Below, one piece after another: positions 33,057-40,399 of a DNA stretch of 64,000 nt (within the stretch, counting starts at the first letter, position 1; each line of letters opens with the position of its first letter). Under the pieces are notes generated by a model. The model saw nothing but the letters and a program-made list of their open reading frames with translations, was not told where the DNA came from and ran no database searches. The position numbers and the translations under genes were made by a program. The DNA comes from a virus, in the IMG/VR virus record IMGVR_UViG_3300049811_000692, positions 41,429 through 105,428 of that record. One strand, given 5' to 3'.

Positions 33057-33818
33057 ATGACCGACGAGCAACCCCGTATGCGTGCCGGGACGAGCGCACG
33101 CGAGCGGGCGGAGGCGGAGCGTCGGGCAGCGCAGAGACGCAAGGCGATCCAGAGGTTCATGGCCGAGCGAGATCTGAAGCCGGCCGAGTGGGCGCGGAAT
33201 GCGGGCCTGCCCAACGCGAACGCGATCTACAACCTGCGCACGGGCGCGAGCCGGTCGCTCTCGCAGGAGACGCTGGAGCGGCTGGCCAGGGCCGCCGGCG
33301 CGTCGGTGGCCGAGCTCATTGGCGAGGCTGCGGCCAGCGAGCGCATGGTGAACATGGTGTCGGTCGCGATCGACGCCGAAAGCGGGGCGTGGCGGCGCAG
33401 CTACGAGGTGGGCGGGGCGAGGCGCCCGGCGCTGCCGGTGCCGCCCGGGATGCCGGTCGATGAGGCGGCGATGGTGGCCGACAACCACGCCTCGACCTAC
33501 TACCAGGCGGGGATGATCGTGGGCGTGCAGTCCTTCGGCACGCTCGGGCGTCGCGGCCTGATCCACGGCGATCGGGTGCTGGTGCATCGCGTGCGGGAGC
33601 GGAAGCACGAGACGACCATCCGGCTGGTGGTGGAGGGCGGCTCGGCCAAGAACCGAAGCGGGGAGCTGCACTTCGCGAGCCGCGATCGCCGGTTCGGGGC
33701 CATCGTCCCTGTGCCGACCTGGCCCTACGATGGGTCGTGGTGGGAGACGGACGGCGATCGCTTTCAGATCCGCGGCCGCGTGGTGCTCGGCTACCTCCTC
33801 GACGACGACGGGGCCTGA
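33057..33818 (+). CDS. CI-like repressor with degenerate S24 domain
   Basis: A 253-residue repressor candidate. The N-terminal region (about 25-80) holds the DNA-binding helices (LKPAEWARNAGLPNANAIYN, then SLSQETLERLARAAG). The C-terminal ~120 residues have the S24/LexA-like fold marks (MPVDEAAMVADN, then GMIVGVQ, GDRVLVHRV, GRVVLGYLL). The usual nucleophile motif (GDSM) reads DNHAST and the catalytic Lys region reads TTIRLVV, so self-cleavage is doubtful. GAGGGAAGAG precedes the start. An intrinsic terminator follows. It is the best candidate to bind the scattered operators. Confidence 0.8.
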   Translation: MTDEQPRMRAGTSARERAEAERRAAQRRKAIQRFMAERDLKPAEWARNAGLPNANAIYNLRTGASRSLSQETLERLARAAGASVAELIGEAAASERMVNMVSVAIDAESGAWRRSYEVGGARRPALPVPPGMPVDEAAMVADNHASTYYQAGMIVGVQSFGTLGRRGLIHGDRVLVHRVRERKHETTIRLVVEGGSAKNRSGELHFASRDRRFGAIVPVPTWPYDGSWWETDGDRFQIRGRVVLGYLLDDDGA

Positions 33819-33825
33819 ACGCAAG

Positions 33826-33860
33826 AAACCCCCGATCTTCTCGATGAAGATCGGGGGTTT
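33826..33860. terminator. Bidirectional terminator after the repressor gene
   Basis: A perfect 15-bp stem, AAACCCCCGATCTTC and GAAGATCGGGGGTTT, around loop TCGAT. It can end the repressor transcript and the opposing ncRNA. Confidence 0.9.
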
Positions 33861-34181
33861 CTGCGTCCTGTATCGTGGTCCAGGCCGTCCTGCTGCGGGG
33901 CCTCGCGGCGCCCAGTATGAGGTGGGCGCGCTAGGCCGGCGCGGCGGGTCGTGACGCCACCTCTGCCCCTGGATCAGCCACGATCCGGGGTGGTCATTTG
34001 GCAGCAGAGGCTCAGGTGCGAGCTTGCGGGCAACACAGAGGTGCGTCGAAGTGGGTCTGCAAGCGCTGCGGTGCTTGCGCCTTGCCGCCTCACGAGGGCG
34101 GTTCGGCTCGCTTCCTGTCTCAACCCTCGGGATGAGGGGCAGTAGATACATAGGGGAGCGACAGCGAGGACTTCACTTGTC
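33826..34181 (-). ncRNA. Candidate structured ncRNA of about 350 nt
   Basis: A strong - strand promoter feeds about 350 bases without a credible gene and ends at the perfect terminator above. The transcript has several self-complementary segments: CTCGCTGTC with GACA..GCGAG near the 5' end, GCAAGC/GCTTGC, and a long hairpin in which CCTCTGC and GCAGAGG enclose CCCCGGATC and GATCC.GGGG. It matches neither tmRNA nor 6S as far as I can see. No 14-bp operator is present, so it may be made in the lysogen. Confidence 0.5.
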
Positions 34182-34187
34182 CTAAGT

Positions 34188-34216
34188 AATATAACAAAAC
34201 GACCCGTCAGATGCAA
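34188..34216 (-). promoter_or_regulatory. Strong promoter TTGCAT-17-TATATT
   Basis: Near-consensus spacing and hexamers on the - strand, pointing into the gene-free stretch 33861-34181. No operator in the spacer. Confidence 0.7.
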
Positions 34217-34248
34217 GAAAAACCCGACGATTGCTCGTCGGGTTTCTT
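34215..34248 (-). terminator. Terminator of accessory array 2
   Basis: AACCCGACGA-ttgc-TCGTCGGGTT, extended by AAGAAA/TTTCTT, directly after the last array 2 gene. Its T-rich side overlaps the -35 of the ncRNA promoter. Confidence 0.85.
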
Positions 34249-34249
34249 G

Positions 34250-34849
34250 TCAGGTCGTCGCCTCGGGCTCGTAGAGCCGGAGGAGGGGGTAAGGCTCCGC
34301 GTCACGGTCGAAGTTGATGAACCGGGCCGAGTGCCGGCGCGCGACCGAGAAGCAGGCCTCCAAGGCGCGCGGCGCAGGAGGTTCGATCTCGATCATGAGA
34401 TCGTCTTCGTCCTCGGACGGGACGACTACCACCCACCCGTCGATGTGGCGATGGGTGCGGTGCGGGGGCAGCTTGGCGCCCTGCAGGAAGGCGCCGCTGC
34501 CCGCAAGGCGGTAGGCGGTCACCGCCGCCTCCTCCATCGCGGCCCACTCGTCGAGAAGCTGGGTGGTCTCGGGGTCGAGGTGGGCGGCGCAGAGGTCGAG
34601 AATGATCCTGGTCGGGTAGGGGTCCTCGATCGCCGCCTTCAGGCGTGCGATGAGGGCCTCGACCTCGAGCAGCAGTTCGTTCGACTGCTCGTCGGCGCTC
34701 TGGCGGTCGCGGGCCAGCTCGCCAGTCAAGGTCGTGATCGGCGTGCCGTCGGCGGCCCGGAGGACCGTGCAGGCGCTCTCCAGGAGGTTCTGGCGGTCCG
34801 CCTCGATGTAGGCGAGCGCGTCGTGCGCCGCCTCGATGAGATCGGGCAT
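34250..34849 (-). CDS. Array 2 hypothetical protein (last gene)
   Basis: A 199-residue soluble protein. The N-terminal half is helical (LIEAAHDALAYIEADRQNLL, LLLEVEALIARLKAAIEDP); the C-terminal half is beta-rich and ends LLRLYEPEATT. No family recognised. GTAGGA, one base off the usual GAAGGA, precedes the start. The terminator follows after one base. Confidence 0.65.
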   Translation of the reverse strand: MPDLIEAAHDALAYIEADRQNLLESACTVLRAADGTPITTLTGELARDRQSADEQSNELLLEVEALIARLKAAIEDPYPTRIILDLCAAHLDPETTQLLDEWAAMEEAAVTAYRLAGSGAFLQGAKLPPHRTHRHIDGWVVVVPSEDEDDLMIEIEPPAPRALEACFSVARRHSARFINFDRDAEPYPLLRLYEPEATT

Positions 34850-34942
34850 GGTGGTGTCCTACGGCCCCAGGCTGGGGGCCGCGACTGGCCGCCCCACAGC
34901 GGGGCGGCGGGGCCAGGACGCAACGGCGTCCTGGCAAGGTGG
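34850..34942 (-). repeat. Start-associated element, copy 13
   Basis: Hairpin 1 GGCCCC-aggct-GGGGGCC; hairpin 2 CCGCCCC/GGGGCGG; hairpin 3 GCCAGGACGC/GCGTCCTGGC, a fully compensated stem. Confidence 0.85.
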
Positions 34943-35377
34943 TCAGGTCTCGGCGTCCTCGTCCACCACGCGGCGCGGCAGCTTGATGTCGAGCCCGGTG
35001 GCCGTGGCCGCGAGGGCCAGGCCGGCGGCCCAGAGGGAAGGGCCGCCATCCGACGACACCTTGATGGCGTCGGGGGCGTGGTGGGCCGCGATGGCCAGGA
35101 TCGCCGTCACCGCGGTGTCGTAGGGGTAGCCGCGGGTCTTGCAGAAGTTGAAGTACCCGTCCGCGTAGGCCCGGCCGATCGGCTCCTGCGTGAGCAGGAA
35201 CGTCTCGCAGTCCTGCCCATCCACGCCGTTGAAGGCGATGGCGGAGGAGGAGTCGCCGCGCTCGAGGCGGACGGCGCCGTGAGCCTCGGTCAGCGCCGCG
35301 GTCGCGTCGAGGCGGATGCGGCGCCACTCTTCGTTGGTGAACGGGCGCGTGATGCGCCAGTAGTGGGTGTGGCCCAT
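34943..35377 (-). CDS. Array 2 hypothetical protein
   Basis: A 144-residue protein starting MGHTHYWRITRPFTNEEW, a beginning (MGHTHYW) I associate with a group of phage hypotheticals; the C-terminal part has AVTAILAIAAHHAP. The start is fixed by the array element. Unknown function. Confidence 0.65.
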   Translation of the reverse strand: MGHTHYWRITRPFTNEEWRRIRLDATAALTEAHGAVRLERGDSSSAIAFNGVDGQDCETFLLTQEPIGRAYADGYFNFCKTRGYPYDTAVTAILAIAAHHAPDAIKVSSDGGPSLWAAGLALAATATGLDIKLPRRVVDEDAET

Positions 35378-35468
35378 GGGGCGTGGTCCTTCGCCCCGAA
35401 CAGGGGGCGCGACTGGCCGCCCCACAGCGGGGCGGCGGGGCCAGGGCGCGCGAGGCGCCGCTGGCGGG
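35378..35468 (-). repeat. Start-associated element, copy 14
   Basis: Hairpin 1 GCCCC-gaaca-GGGGGC; hairpin 2 CCGCCCC/GGGGCGG; hairpin 3 CCAGGGCGC/GGCGCCGCTGG. Confidence 0.85.
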
Positions 35469-36116
35469 TTAGAGGCGGGCGCAGCGATCGCCATCCTTGG
35501 TGAAGCGGTACTCGTTGATGGTGATCGCCTCGTCCACGTACTCGTCCGAGTTGCGGTATTCGTCCTCGGTGAGCACCTGCTTCAGCAGCCACACGGCGAG
35601 GTCGCGCAGGAGCCTGGTGATTGCCTCCTCGGCGCCTTCGGTCATGTCCTGGTGGGTCGGGCTGTCCCGCTCCACGTCGATGACCATGCAGTACTCGTGG
35701 TTGTAGGGCGGGCTGTAGCCGACCTTCGCGCGCAGCTGGTAGAAGTTGGCCTTCTGGACCTTCTGCAGCTCGTCGGCGATGCGGTGGAGCTCGTTGTCTA
35801 TGGGGGCGTAGTCGCGGATCGCCTGGGTCGAGCCCTTGGCGTAGCGATAGGTGCCCTCGAAGCGGGCGCCCTGCCCCTGGCAGTAGAGGTGGGACCAGAA
35901 GACGCAGGGATTGCGGCGGGTGCCCCCGCCGTAGAGCCTGACCGGGTAGGTCGCGAGCTCGACGCCGAGGATCTCGCAGATCTGCTCGAAGTCGGACGTC
36001 ACGCTATCGAAGTCGTCGTCGGAGAACGCCTCGCGCCACCAGGCGCGGGCGCGTTCCTTCGCGTCGTCGTCGAGCTCCTCGAAGAGGTAGACCGCGACGA
36101 CCATGGTTTCGGGCAT
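35469..36116 (-). CDS. Phage protein with SQGDGA-like motif
   Basis: A 215-residue protein. YLFEELDDDAKERARAWWRE at the N-terminus and FWSHLYCQGQGARFEGTYRY (about 72-92) match a widespread phage family usually recognised by FxSQGDGAxFEG. A later YNHEYCMVIDVE fits the same family. Function unproven. The array element precedes the start. Confidence 0.7.
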   Translation of the reverse strand: MPETMVVAVYLFEELDDDAKERARAWWREAFSDDDFDSVTSDFEQICEILGVELATYPVRLYGGGTRRNPCVFWSHLYCQGQGARFEGTYRYAKGSTQAIRDYAPIDNELHRIADELQKVQKANFYQLRAKVGYSPPYNHEYCMVIDVERDSPTHQDMTEGAEEAITRLLRDLAVWLLKQVLTEDEYRNSDEYVDEAITINEYRFTKDGDRCARL

Positions 36117-36198
36117 GGTGGTGTCCTTCGCCCCGAACAGGGGGCGCGACTGGCCGCACCAGGGCGGTGCGGCGGGCCGCCCTACTGGGGCGGGGTCG
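36117..36198 (-). repeat. Start-associated element, copy 15
   Basis: Hairpin 1 GCCCC-gaaca-GGGGGC. Hairpin 2 is CCGCACC/GGTGCGG, a compensated change. Confidence 0.85.
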
Positions 36199-36486
36199 TC
36201 AGATGATGCGCAGCGGCGGACGCCCAGCGCGGTAGCGCTGGATGATCCAGGCCGTGATGTAGGCCCAGGCGGCGAGGGTCGCGATCCAAAAGAGCGCGGT
36301 CTCGGCCACGTCGCTCCGGCCGATCAGCCACCAGGTCAGGGGCGGGCCGATCAGGTTCTCGGTCAGCCACCAGAAGGGGCTGAGGAAGGTGCCCGTGGCG
36401 GCCAGCGTCAGCACGCCGATGGCGGCGGCAAACAGGAAGGTCGGCACGGGGTAGAGGAAGACGGCGCAGAAGGCGCGGAACAGCAT
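36199..36486 (-). CDS. Array 2 membrane protein
   Basis: A 95-residue integral membrane protein with three hydrophobic spans (about 3-28 FRAFCAVFLYPVPTFLFAAA, 38-55, 66-83 LFWIATLAAWAYITAW) and a basic C-terminus. No family recognised. An array element with GAAAGGA precedes the start. Confidence 0.65.
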   Translation of the reverse strand: MLFRAFCAVFLYPVPTFLFAAAIGVLTLAATGTFLSPFWWLTENLIGPPLTWWLIGRSDVAETALFWIATLAAWAYITAWIIQRYRAGRPPLRII

Positions 36487-36586
36487 CGGGGTGGTCCTTT
36501 CGGCCCATGCAGGGGCCGCGACTGGCCGCCCCAGGGCGGGGCGGCAAGAGCCGAGCTTACAGGCGCTCGGCGGGCCTTGATCCAGA
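36487..36586 (-). repeat. Start-associated element, copy 16
   Basis: Hairpin 1 GGCCC-atgca-GGGGCC; hairpin 2 CCGCCCC/GGGGCGG; hairpin 3 is replaced by GCCGAGC/GCTCGGC-like pairing. Confidence 0.75.
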
Positions 36587-36973
36587 TCAGGTGTGGATCG
36601 TCCACGCCCGCTCTTCGGGGTGGAGGATGATTCCTCCCGCGTAAAGGAGCTGGATGCCGGTGCTGCCTGCGGGCGCGGTGCTGATGCTCCAGTCGAGGTT
36701 CGGCGTCGTGTCATCGCCCCAGACCGGGGCAATGAGCAGGACCACCGGCCGCTCGCTGCGCGCCGCGTAGAGGGACGCGGTGTGGAGCACCTCGCCCATG
36801 CAGCGGTCGAGGGAGGCGCGGACGTTGTTGGTCCGCGCCCACTCCAGGAGGTCCCGGAGGTGGCCGGGGTTCCCGTAGCGGATCGTCAGGCCGTGCTTGC
36901 CCTGGGGCAGGTCGTCCTGGCGGGTGATCGGCCCGCGCAGAGGGGCCGTCGGGATGGTAAGGAGGTCGCCCAT
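36587..36973 (-). CDS. Array 2 hypothetical protein
   Basis: A 128-residue soluble protein (MGDLLTIPTAPLRGPITRQD) with mixed alpha/beta character and a hydrophobic strand PVVLLIAPVWG. No family recognised. The start is set by the array element. Confidence 0.6.
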   Translation of the reverse strand: MGDLLTIPTAPLRGPITRQDDLPQGKHGLTIRYGNPGHLRDLLEWARTNNVRASLDRCMGEVLHTASLYAARSERPVVLLIAPVWGDDTTPNLDWSISTAPAGSTGIQLLYAGGIILHPEERAWTIHT

Positions 36974-37072
36974 GGTGGGGTGTCCTTCGGCCCCCAGTCA
37001 GGGGGGCCGCGACTGGCCGCCCCACAGCGGGGCGGCGGGGCCAGGGCGCGCGGGGCGCCGCTGGCGGGATGG
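36974..37072 (-). repeat. Start-associated element, copy 17
   Basis: Hairpin 1 extended by one pair, GGCCCCC-agtca-GGGGGGCC; hairpin 2 CCGCCCC/GGGGCGG; hairpin 3 CCAGGGCGC type. Confidence 0.85.
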
Positions 37073-37567
37073 TCACTCGGGGACCAGCAGACGGGCCGCG
37101 TCGATGGCGTCCTGGCTCTCATCCTCGAGGTTGCCGAGGTTGAGGTCCGGGCAGTCCAGCAGGCGCCGGAGCGCCTCCTGCAGCCTCTCGATGGTGTCGG
37201 CCGCGGTCTGAAGGTCGCGGGCGACGTTCTGGAGGCACTCGGTCTGCTCGGTGAGGGTGTAGGGCTCGAAGCAGGCCGGGCGGAGCCAGCGCCCTTCGTA
37301 GAGGCGCAGGTCGGCCCGCGCGGCCGGATCGGTGACGTCCTCGGGCCACACGATGGGCGGCTCGGCGTCGCCGGCGAAGCGCGTGTAGTGCGGGTCGTCC
37401 GCTTCCTGCTCGTCGTAGTAGCCGTCGGGCGGGGCGAGGGGGCGGCCTTCGCTGTCGAACTCGCCACCGTCGAGCGCGGCGCCGATGTCAAAGGTGTCGA
37501 GCCAGCGCCCGGTGTTCGAGGCGCCGAGCGCGGCCTCGCGCAGCCGCGCGGGGGTGATGTTCAGCAT
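37073..37567 (-). CDS. Array 2 hypothetical protein
   Basis: A 164-residue acidic protein starting MLNITPARLREAALG. The C-terminal 60 residues form a long helix (CLQNVARDLQTAADTIERLQ) ending in an acidic patch. Unknown function. Confidence 0.6.
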   Translation of the reverse strand: MLNITPARLREAALGASNTGRWLDTFDIGAALDGGEFDSEGRPLAPPDGYYDEQEADDPHYTRFAGDAEPPIVWPEDVTDPAARADLRLYEGRWLRPACFEPYTLTEQTECLQNVARDLQTAADTIERLQEALRRLLDCPDLNLGNLEDESQDAIDAARLLVPE

Positions 37568-37662
37568 GGTGCTGTCCTTCGGCCCCAGGCAGGGGGCCGC
37601 GACTGGCCGCCCCACAGCGGGGCGGCGGGCCAAGGCGCGCGGGGCGCGCCTTGGGTGATGTG
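37568..37662 (-). repeat. Start-associated element, copy 18
   Basis: Hairpin 1 GGCCCC-aggca-GGGGGCC; hairpin 2 CCGCCCC/GGGGCGG. Confidence 0.85.
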
Positions 37663-38364
37663 TCAGTCCTCGTCCTCAAGGAGGGCCTTCAGGTCGAACG
37701 GCCTGTCGTAGGCGATCGCGGCATGCGCCGGCACCGCGTACTCGTAGATCTTGAAGCGGTTCGTGCCGCCCGCCAGCGAGCCTTCGCCGGAGAAATTGCT
37801 CCCCTCGTCGTAGCAGACGATGTGGAAGGCGATGTCCGGGTAGGTCTCGCAGATCTTCTCGAAGATCGGCTCGGGCGGCGACCAGGCGGTGTCGAACCTG
37901 AACTCCAGATCGTGCTCGGTCTGCGAGACGACGTGGAACTGGTAAGCGTTCCACTTCGTCCCCCAGTTGGCGACCGACCAGCCGTACCAGTTGTAGTGGC
38001 CGGTCTGGCGGTGGAGCTGGATCATCTTCTCGGCCGTGGGGATGGCGGTGGGATGATCCTTCTTCAGCCAGGCGAGCACGTCCTCGCGGGTCTTCAGGCC
38101 TTGGGTCTCGGCCCACGGGTAGGCCCGCGGGTCGCAGGGTTCCGACATGACGCCGCCGGCGGGCTCGCCGAGCGCCCAGAGGGCGTAGCTCTCGCTCGAG
38201 CCCGAGACGGTCTCGGCCATGCCGGGCGGCATGGGGATCAGCGTGTTGAAGTCGAAGATCCGGTCGCCGTTCTCGCGCGTGGTCGTGACCGCCGCGAGGA
38301 ACGCGGCGATCCGTCCCTCCGCGGGGCAGTAGGCCCGGACGCGGTGGGTGACGTGGTTGGGCAT
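37663..38364 (-). CDS. Api92/YubB-like protein
   Basis: A 233-residue protein of the group with a ferredoxin-like fold named after Api92/YubB. Marks are the N-terminal MPNHVTHRVRA, FDFNTLIPMP, the central YNWYGWSVANWGTKWNAYQF (about 120-140) and a C-terminal beta segment. The family is spread over plasmids and phages and has no proven role. It is one of the larger array 2 proteins. Confidence 0.75.
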   Translation of the reverse strand: MPNHVTHRVRAYCPAEGRIAAFLAAVTTTRENGDRIFDFNTLIPMPPGMAETVSGSSESYALWALGEPAGGVMSEPCDPRAYPWAETQGLKTREDVLAWLKKDHPTAIPTAEKMIQLHRQTGHYNWYGWSVANWGTKWNAYQFHVVSQTEHDLEFRFDTAWSPPEPIFEKICETYPDIAFHIVCYDEGSNFSGEGSLAGGTNRFKIYEYAVPAHAAIAYDRPFDLKALLEDED

Positions 38365-38455
38365 GGTGCTGTCCTTCGGCCCCAGGCAGGGGGCCTCAAC
38401 TGGCCGCACCAGGTGGTGCGGCGGGCCGCCCCCTATGATGGAGGCGGTGGTCGCA
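38365..38455 (-). repeat. Start-associated element, copy 19
   Basis: Hairpin 1 GGCCCC-aggca-GGGGGCC; spacer CTCAACTGG instead of GCGACTGG; hairpin 2 CCGCACC/GGTGCGG, compensated. Confidence 0.8.
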
Positions 38456-38674
38456 TCATGCGACCTGTCGGTGGATGGCGTCCGACGCCTCGGCCGGGGT
38501 CGAGTACGAGCCGATCAGCTCGCTCTCGCTTCGGCCGGAGGCGAAGATGAGCTGCCGGGAGACCGTGTGCCGCCCGGAAGACGACGAGAGGACGTAGCTC
38601 CGGTGGACGACGGGGTCGTGGCGGTGAGGGGGAGGCGCGCCGCGGGAGGGGCGCCGACCGCGGTGGGTGGTCAC
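38456..38674 (-). CDS. Array 2 small hypothetical protein
   Basis: A 72-residue protein read from a GTG 9 bases after GAAGGA. The N-terminus is Arg/His/Pro-rich, followed by VHRSYVLSSSSGRHTVSRQL and ATPAEASDAIHRQVA-type helix. Longer readings enter the array element. Unknown function. Confidence 0.5.
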   Translation of the reverse strand: MTTHRGRRPSRGAPPPHRHDPVVHRSYVLSSSSGRHTVSRQLIFASGRSESELIGSYSTPAEASDAIHRQVA

Positions 38675-38765
38675 AGGTTGTGGTCCTTCGCCCCATGCAG
38701 GGGGCGCGACTGGCCGCCCCAGGGTGGGGCGGCGGGGCCAGGGCGCGCGAGGCGCCGCTGGCGGG
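38675..38765 (-). repeat. Start-associated element, copy 20
   Basis: Hairpin 1 GCCCC-atgca-GGGGGC; hairpin 2 CCGCCCC/GGGGCGG; hairpin 3 CCAGGGCGC type. Confidence 0.85.
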
Positions 38766-39041
38766 TCACGAAGCCAGGCGCGCAAGCTCCTGGTCGAGGG
38801 CTTCGCGCGAGGTGGCGACGATCCGGAAGACCGCGCGCGATGAGCCGGTTGCGCAGCGCGTGGCCTGCCAGGCGTCGGGCCAGGTGTCGGGGTCGCAGAA
38901 GATCGGCGACGCCGGCCGGATGTTCCAAGGGCCCTCGAACGAAGTCGTGGCGCGGAGGCGGTCGGCGAACACGCTGGCAGACACCTCGTGGATTGCGGGG
39001 CCTGGCTGGGTCGCCAGGAGGTGCATCGTGGTGTCGCTCAC
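38766..39041 (-). CDS. Array 2 small hypothetical protein
   Basis: A 91-residue protein read from a GTG (start MSDTTMHLLATQPGPAIHEV) that has GAAGGA 10 bases upstream; the ATG five codons in is less well placed. It contains SFEGPWNIRPASPIFCDPDT and ends in a helix. No family recognised. Confidence 0.55.
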   Translation of the reverse strand: MSDTTMHLLATQPGPAIHEVSASVFADRLRATTSFEGPWNIRPASPIFCDPDTWPDAWQATRCATGSSRAVFRIVATSREALDQELARLAS

Positions 39042-39133
39042 GGGGTTGTGGTCCTTCGCCCCATGCAGGGGGCGCGACTGGCCGCCCCAGGACAGGGCGG
39101 CGGGGCCAGGGCGCGCGAAGCGCCGCTGGCGAG
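39042..39133 (-). repeat. Start-associated element, copy 21
   Basis: Hairpin 1 GCCCC-atgca-GGGGGC; hairpin 2 CCGCCC/GGGCGG; hairpin 3 CCAGGGCGC type. Confidence 0.85.
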
Positions 39134-39391
39134 TCATGCCTCGTTGAGATGGAAGGCGATTTGTGTCCCGTCGGCATCCCGATGGGAGATGTGAATCACG
39201 TCCCTCTCGACGCAGGTGAAGGCGACGCTTGGCCGCCCGGGGCCGAGGCCCAGGACAAGCGGCGTGGAGCCGATCGGCACGGCCTCCCAGATGAAGGGAA
39301 GGCCGAGGGGGTCGCCGTGGGTCGGTGGCGCGCCGAGCAGCTCGGCGGCCGCGTCGATGAGCGACTTGCCCAGGACGAACGCGAGCGCCAT
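39134..39391 (-). CDS. Array 2 small hypothetical protein, coupled
   Basis: An 85-residue protein (MALAFVLGKSLIDAAAELLG). The start overlaps the stop of the 48-residue membrane protein upstream (TGATG); there is no array element between them. Unknown function. Confidence 0.55.
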   Translation of the reverse strand: MALAFVLGKSLIDAAAELLGAPPTHGDPLGLPFIWEAVPIGSTPLVLGLGPGRPSVAFTCVERDVIHISHRDADGTQIAFHLNEA

Positions 39392-39537
39392 CAGCGGTCG
39401 CCGGTGAAGAGCGATCGCCGCCGCTGGTGACGGCGCCGCTCGAGCTGCGCATGGACGGCGAGGATGGCGGCGACGGCCAGGAAGGCGAGGCCGCCGATGG
39501 TGCCGGCGACGTGAAGCACGGCCAGGAAGAAAGCCAT
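39391..39537 (-). CDS. 48-residue membrane protein
   Basis: MAFFLAVLHVAGTIGGLAFL and AVAAILAVHAQ form one or two hydrophobic spans, followed by a strongly basic tail (LERRRHQRRRSLF) that would stay in the cytosol. GAAGGA of an array element lies 8 bases before the ATG. The stop overlaps the start of the next gene, so the pair is probably co-translated. Confidence 0.6.
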   Translation of the reverse strand: MAFFLAVLHVAGTIGGLAFLAVAAILAVHAQLERRRHQRRRSLFTGDR

Positions 39538-39633
39538 GGTGGGTGTCCTTCGTCCCCAGGCAGGGGGACGCGACTGGCCGCCCCAGGGCGGGGCGGCGGG
39601 GCCAGGGCGCGCGAGGCGCCGCTGGCGGGCGAG
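39538..39633 (-). repeat. Start-associated element, copy 22
   Basis: Hairpin 1 GTCCCC-aggca-GGGGGAC; hairpin 2 CCGCCCC/GGGGCGG; hairpin 3 CCAGGGCGC type. Confidence 0.85.
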
Positions 39634-40284
39634 CTACAGGGGCTCGATGTTGTCGATGATGGTGGCGTCGCCAGCGTAGCCGCCGATCCACTCGCCGTCG
39701 GGATCGCCCTCTTCGAGCATCTCCTCGGCGAGCTGCCGGGCGTGCATGGCGCTGCGCGCCTCGATCTTCACCTTCAGGGTCTCCCAGCGCTTGCGCGAGA
39801 AGGTCACCGCGTAGGTGCCGACCTCCTCGGCCGCATCGGGCGGAAGCTCGATGGGCGGAAGGGGCGCCAGATCGACTTTGCTCTCGGCGAGGAGGAGTGC
39901 GATGGCGGCCGGCCCTCGCTCCAGGGTGGCCGCCATGGTGGCCAGACCGATGGTCGGGTTGCCGTCGTGGTCGGCCGTGTAGGCGACCGGATCAGCGCCG
40001 GGACGGTAGATCGTCACGGCCGGCCCGTACTCGTAGCCAGGGCCAGTGTGGACCCTTGCGTGCAGCTGAAACCGCACGAGCAGATCCGTCAGCGAGTTCC
40101 ATGTGCCGTAGTTCACCTCGTCCTGGTCAATCAGGATGTGCTCCTCGTCGGAGGAGCCATCGATGACCTCCTCGATGTTCGAGAAGGTGACGGGCTCCCT
40201 GTCGAGGAGGTCTCGCAGGCCGGTAAGGGCGTCCGCCGAAATGGGGCCGCCGATGGTGACGTTGACGGTGCAGCGATCACCCAT
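39634..40284 (-). CDS. Array 2 hypothetical protein
   Basis: A 216-residue acidic protein beginning MGDRCTVNVTIGGPISAD. The C-terminal third (TYAVTFSRKRWETLKVKIEA, RSAMHARQLAEEMLEEGD) resembles a strand-helix motif that appears in many small phage proteins. No family named with confidence. The array element precedes the start. Confidence 0.65.
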   Translation of the reverse strand: MGDRCTVNVTIGGPISADALTGLRDLLDREPVTFSNIEEVIDGSSDEEHILIDQDEVNYGTWNSLTDLLVRFQLHARVHTGPGYEYGPAVTIYRPGADPVAYTADHDGNPTIGLATMAATLERGPAAIALLLAESKVDLAPLPPIELPPDAAEEVGTYAVTFSRKRWETLKVKIEARSAMHARQLAEEMLEEGDPDGEWIGGYAGDATIIDNIEPL

Positions 40285-40360
40285 GGGGGTGTCTCCTTCG
40301 TCCCCAGGCAGGGGGACGCGACTGGCCGCCCCAGGGCGGGGCGGCGGGAGGCGGATATGC
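40285..40360 (-). repeat. Start-associated element, copy 23
   Basis: Hairpin 1 GTCCCC-aggca-GGGGGAC; hairpin 2 CCGCCCC/GGGGCGG. A true terminator takes the place of hairpin 3. Confidence 0.8.
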
Positions 40361-40395
40361 AAAAGCCCCCACCCGCGGGGGCGGATGGGGGCTTT
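40361..40395 (-). terminator. Internal terminator of array 2
   Basis: AAAGCCCCCA and TGGGGGCTTT enclose a GC-rich inner region; the - strand transcript ends in TTTTGC. It follows the 56-residue membrane protein gene. Confidence 0.75.
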
Positions 40396-40399
40396 CGGG

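Noticed and set aside
33974-34151. Protein genes on the - strand inside the ncRNA region (starts at 34216 or 34151)
   Set aside because: One starts upstream of the promoter's transcript start, the other has no stop before the repressor terminator; both are of shadow composition and lack a ribosome site.
33826-34181. tmRNA, 6S RNA or RNase P RNA
   Set aside because: No alanine acceptor arm or tag frame, no long central bubble stem and no P4 core seen; the length alone is not enough.
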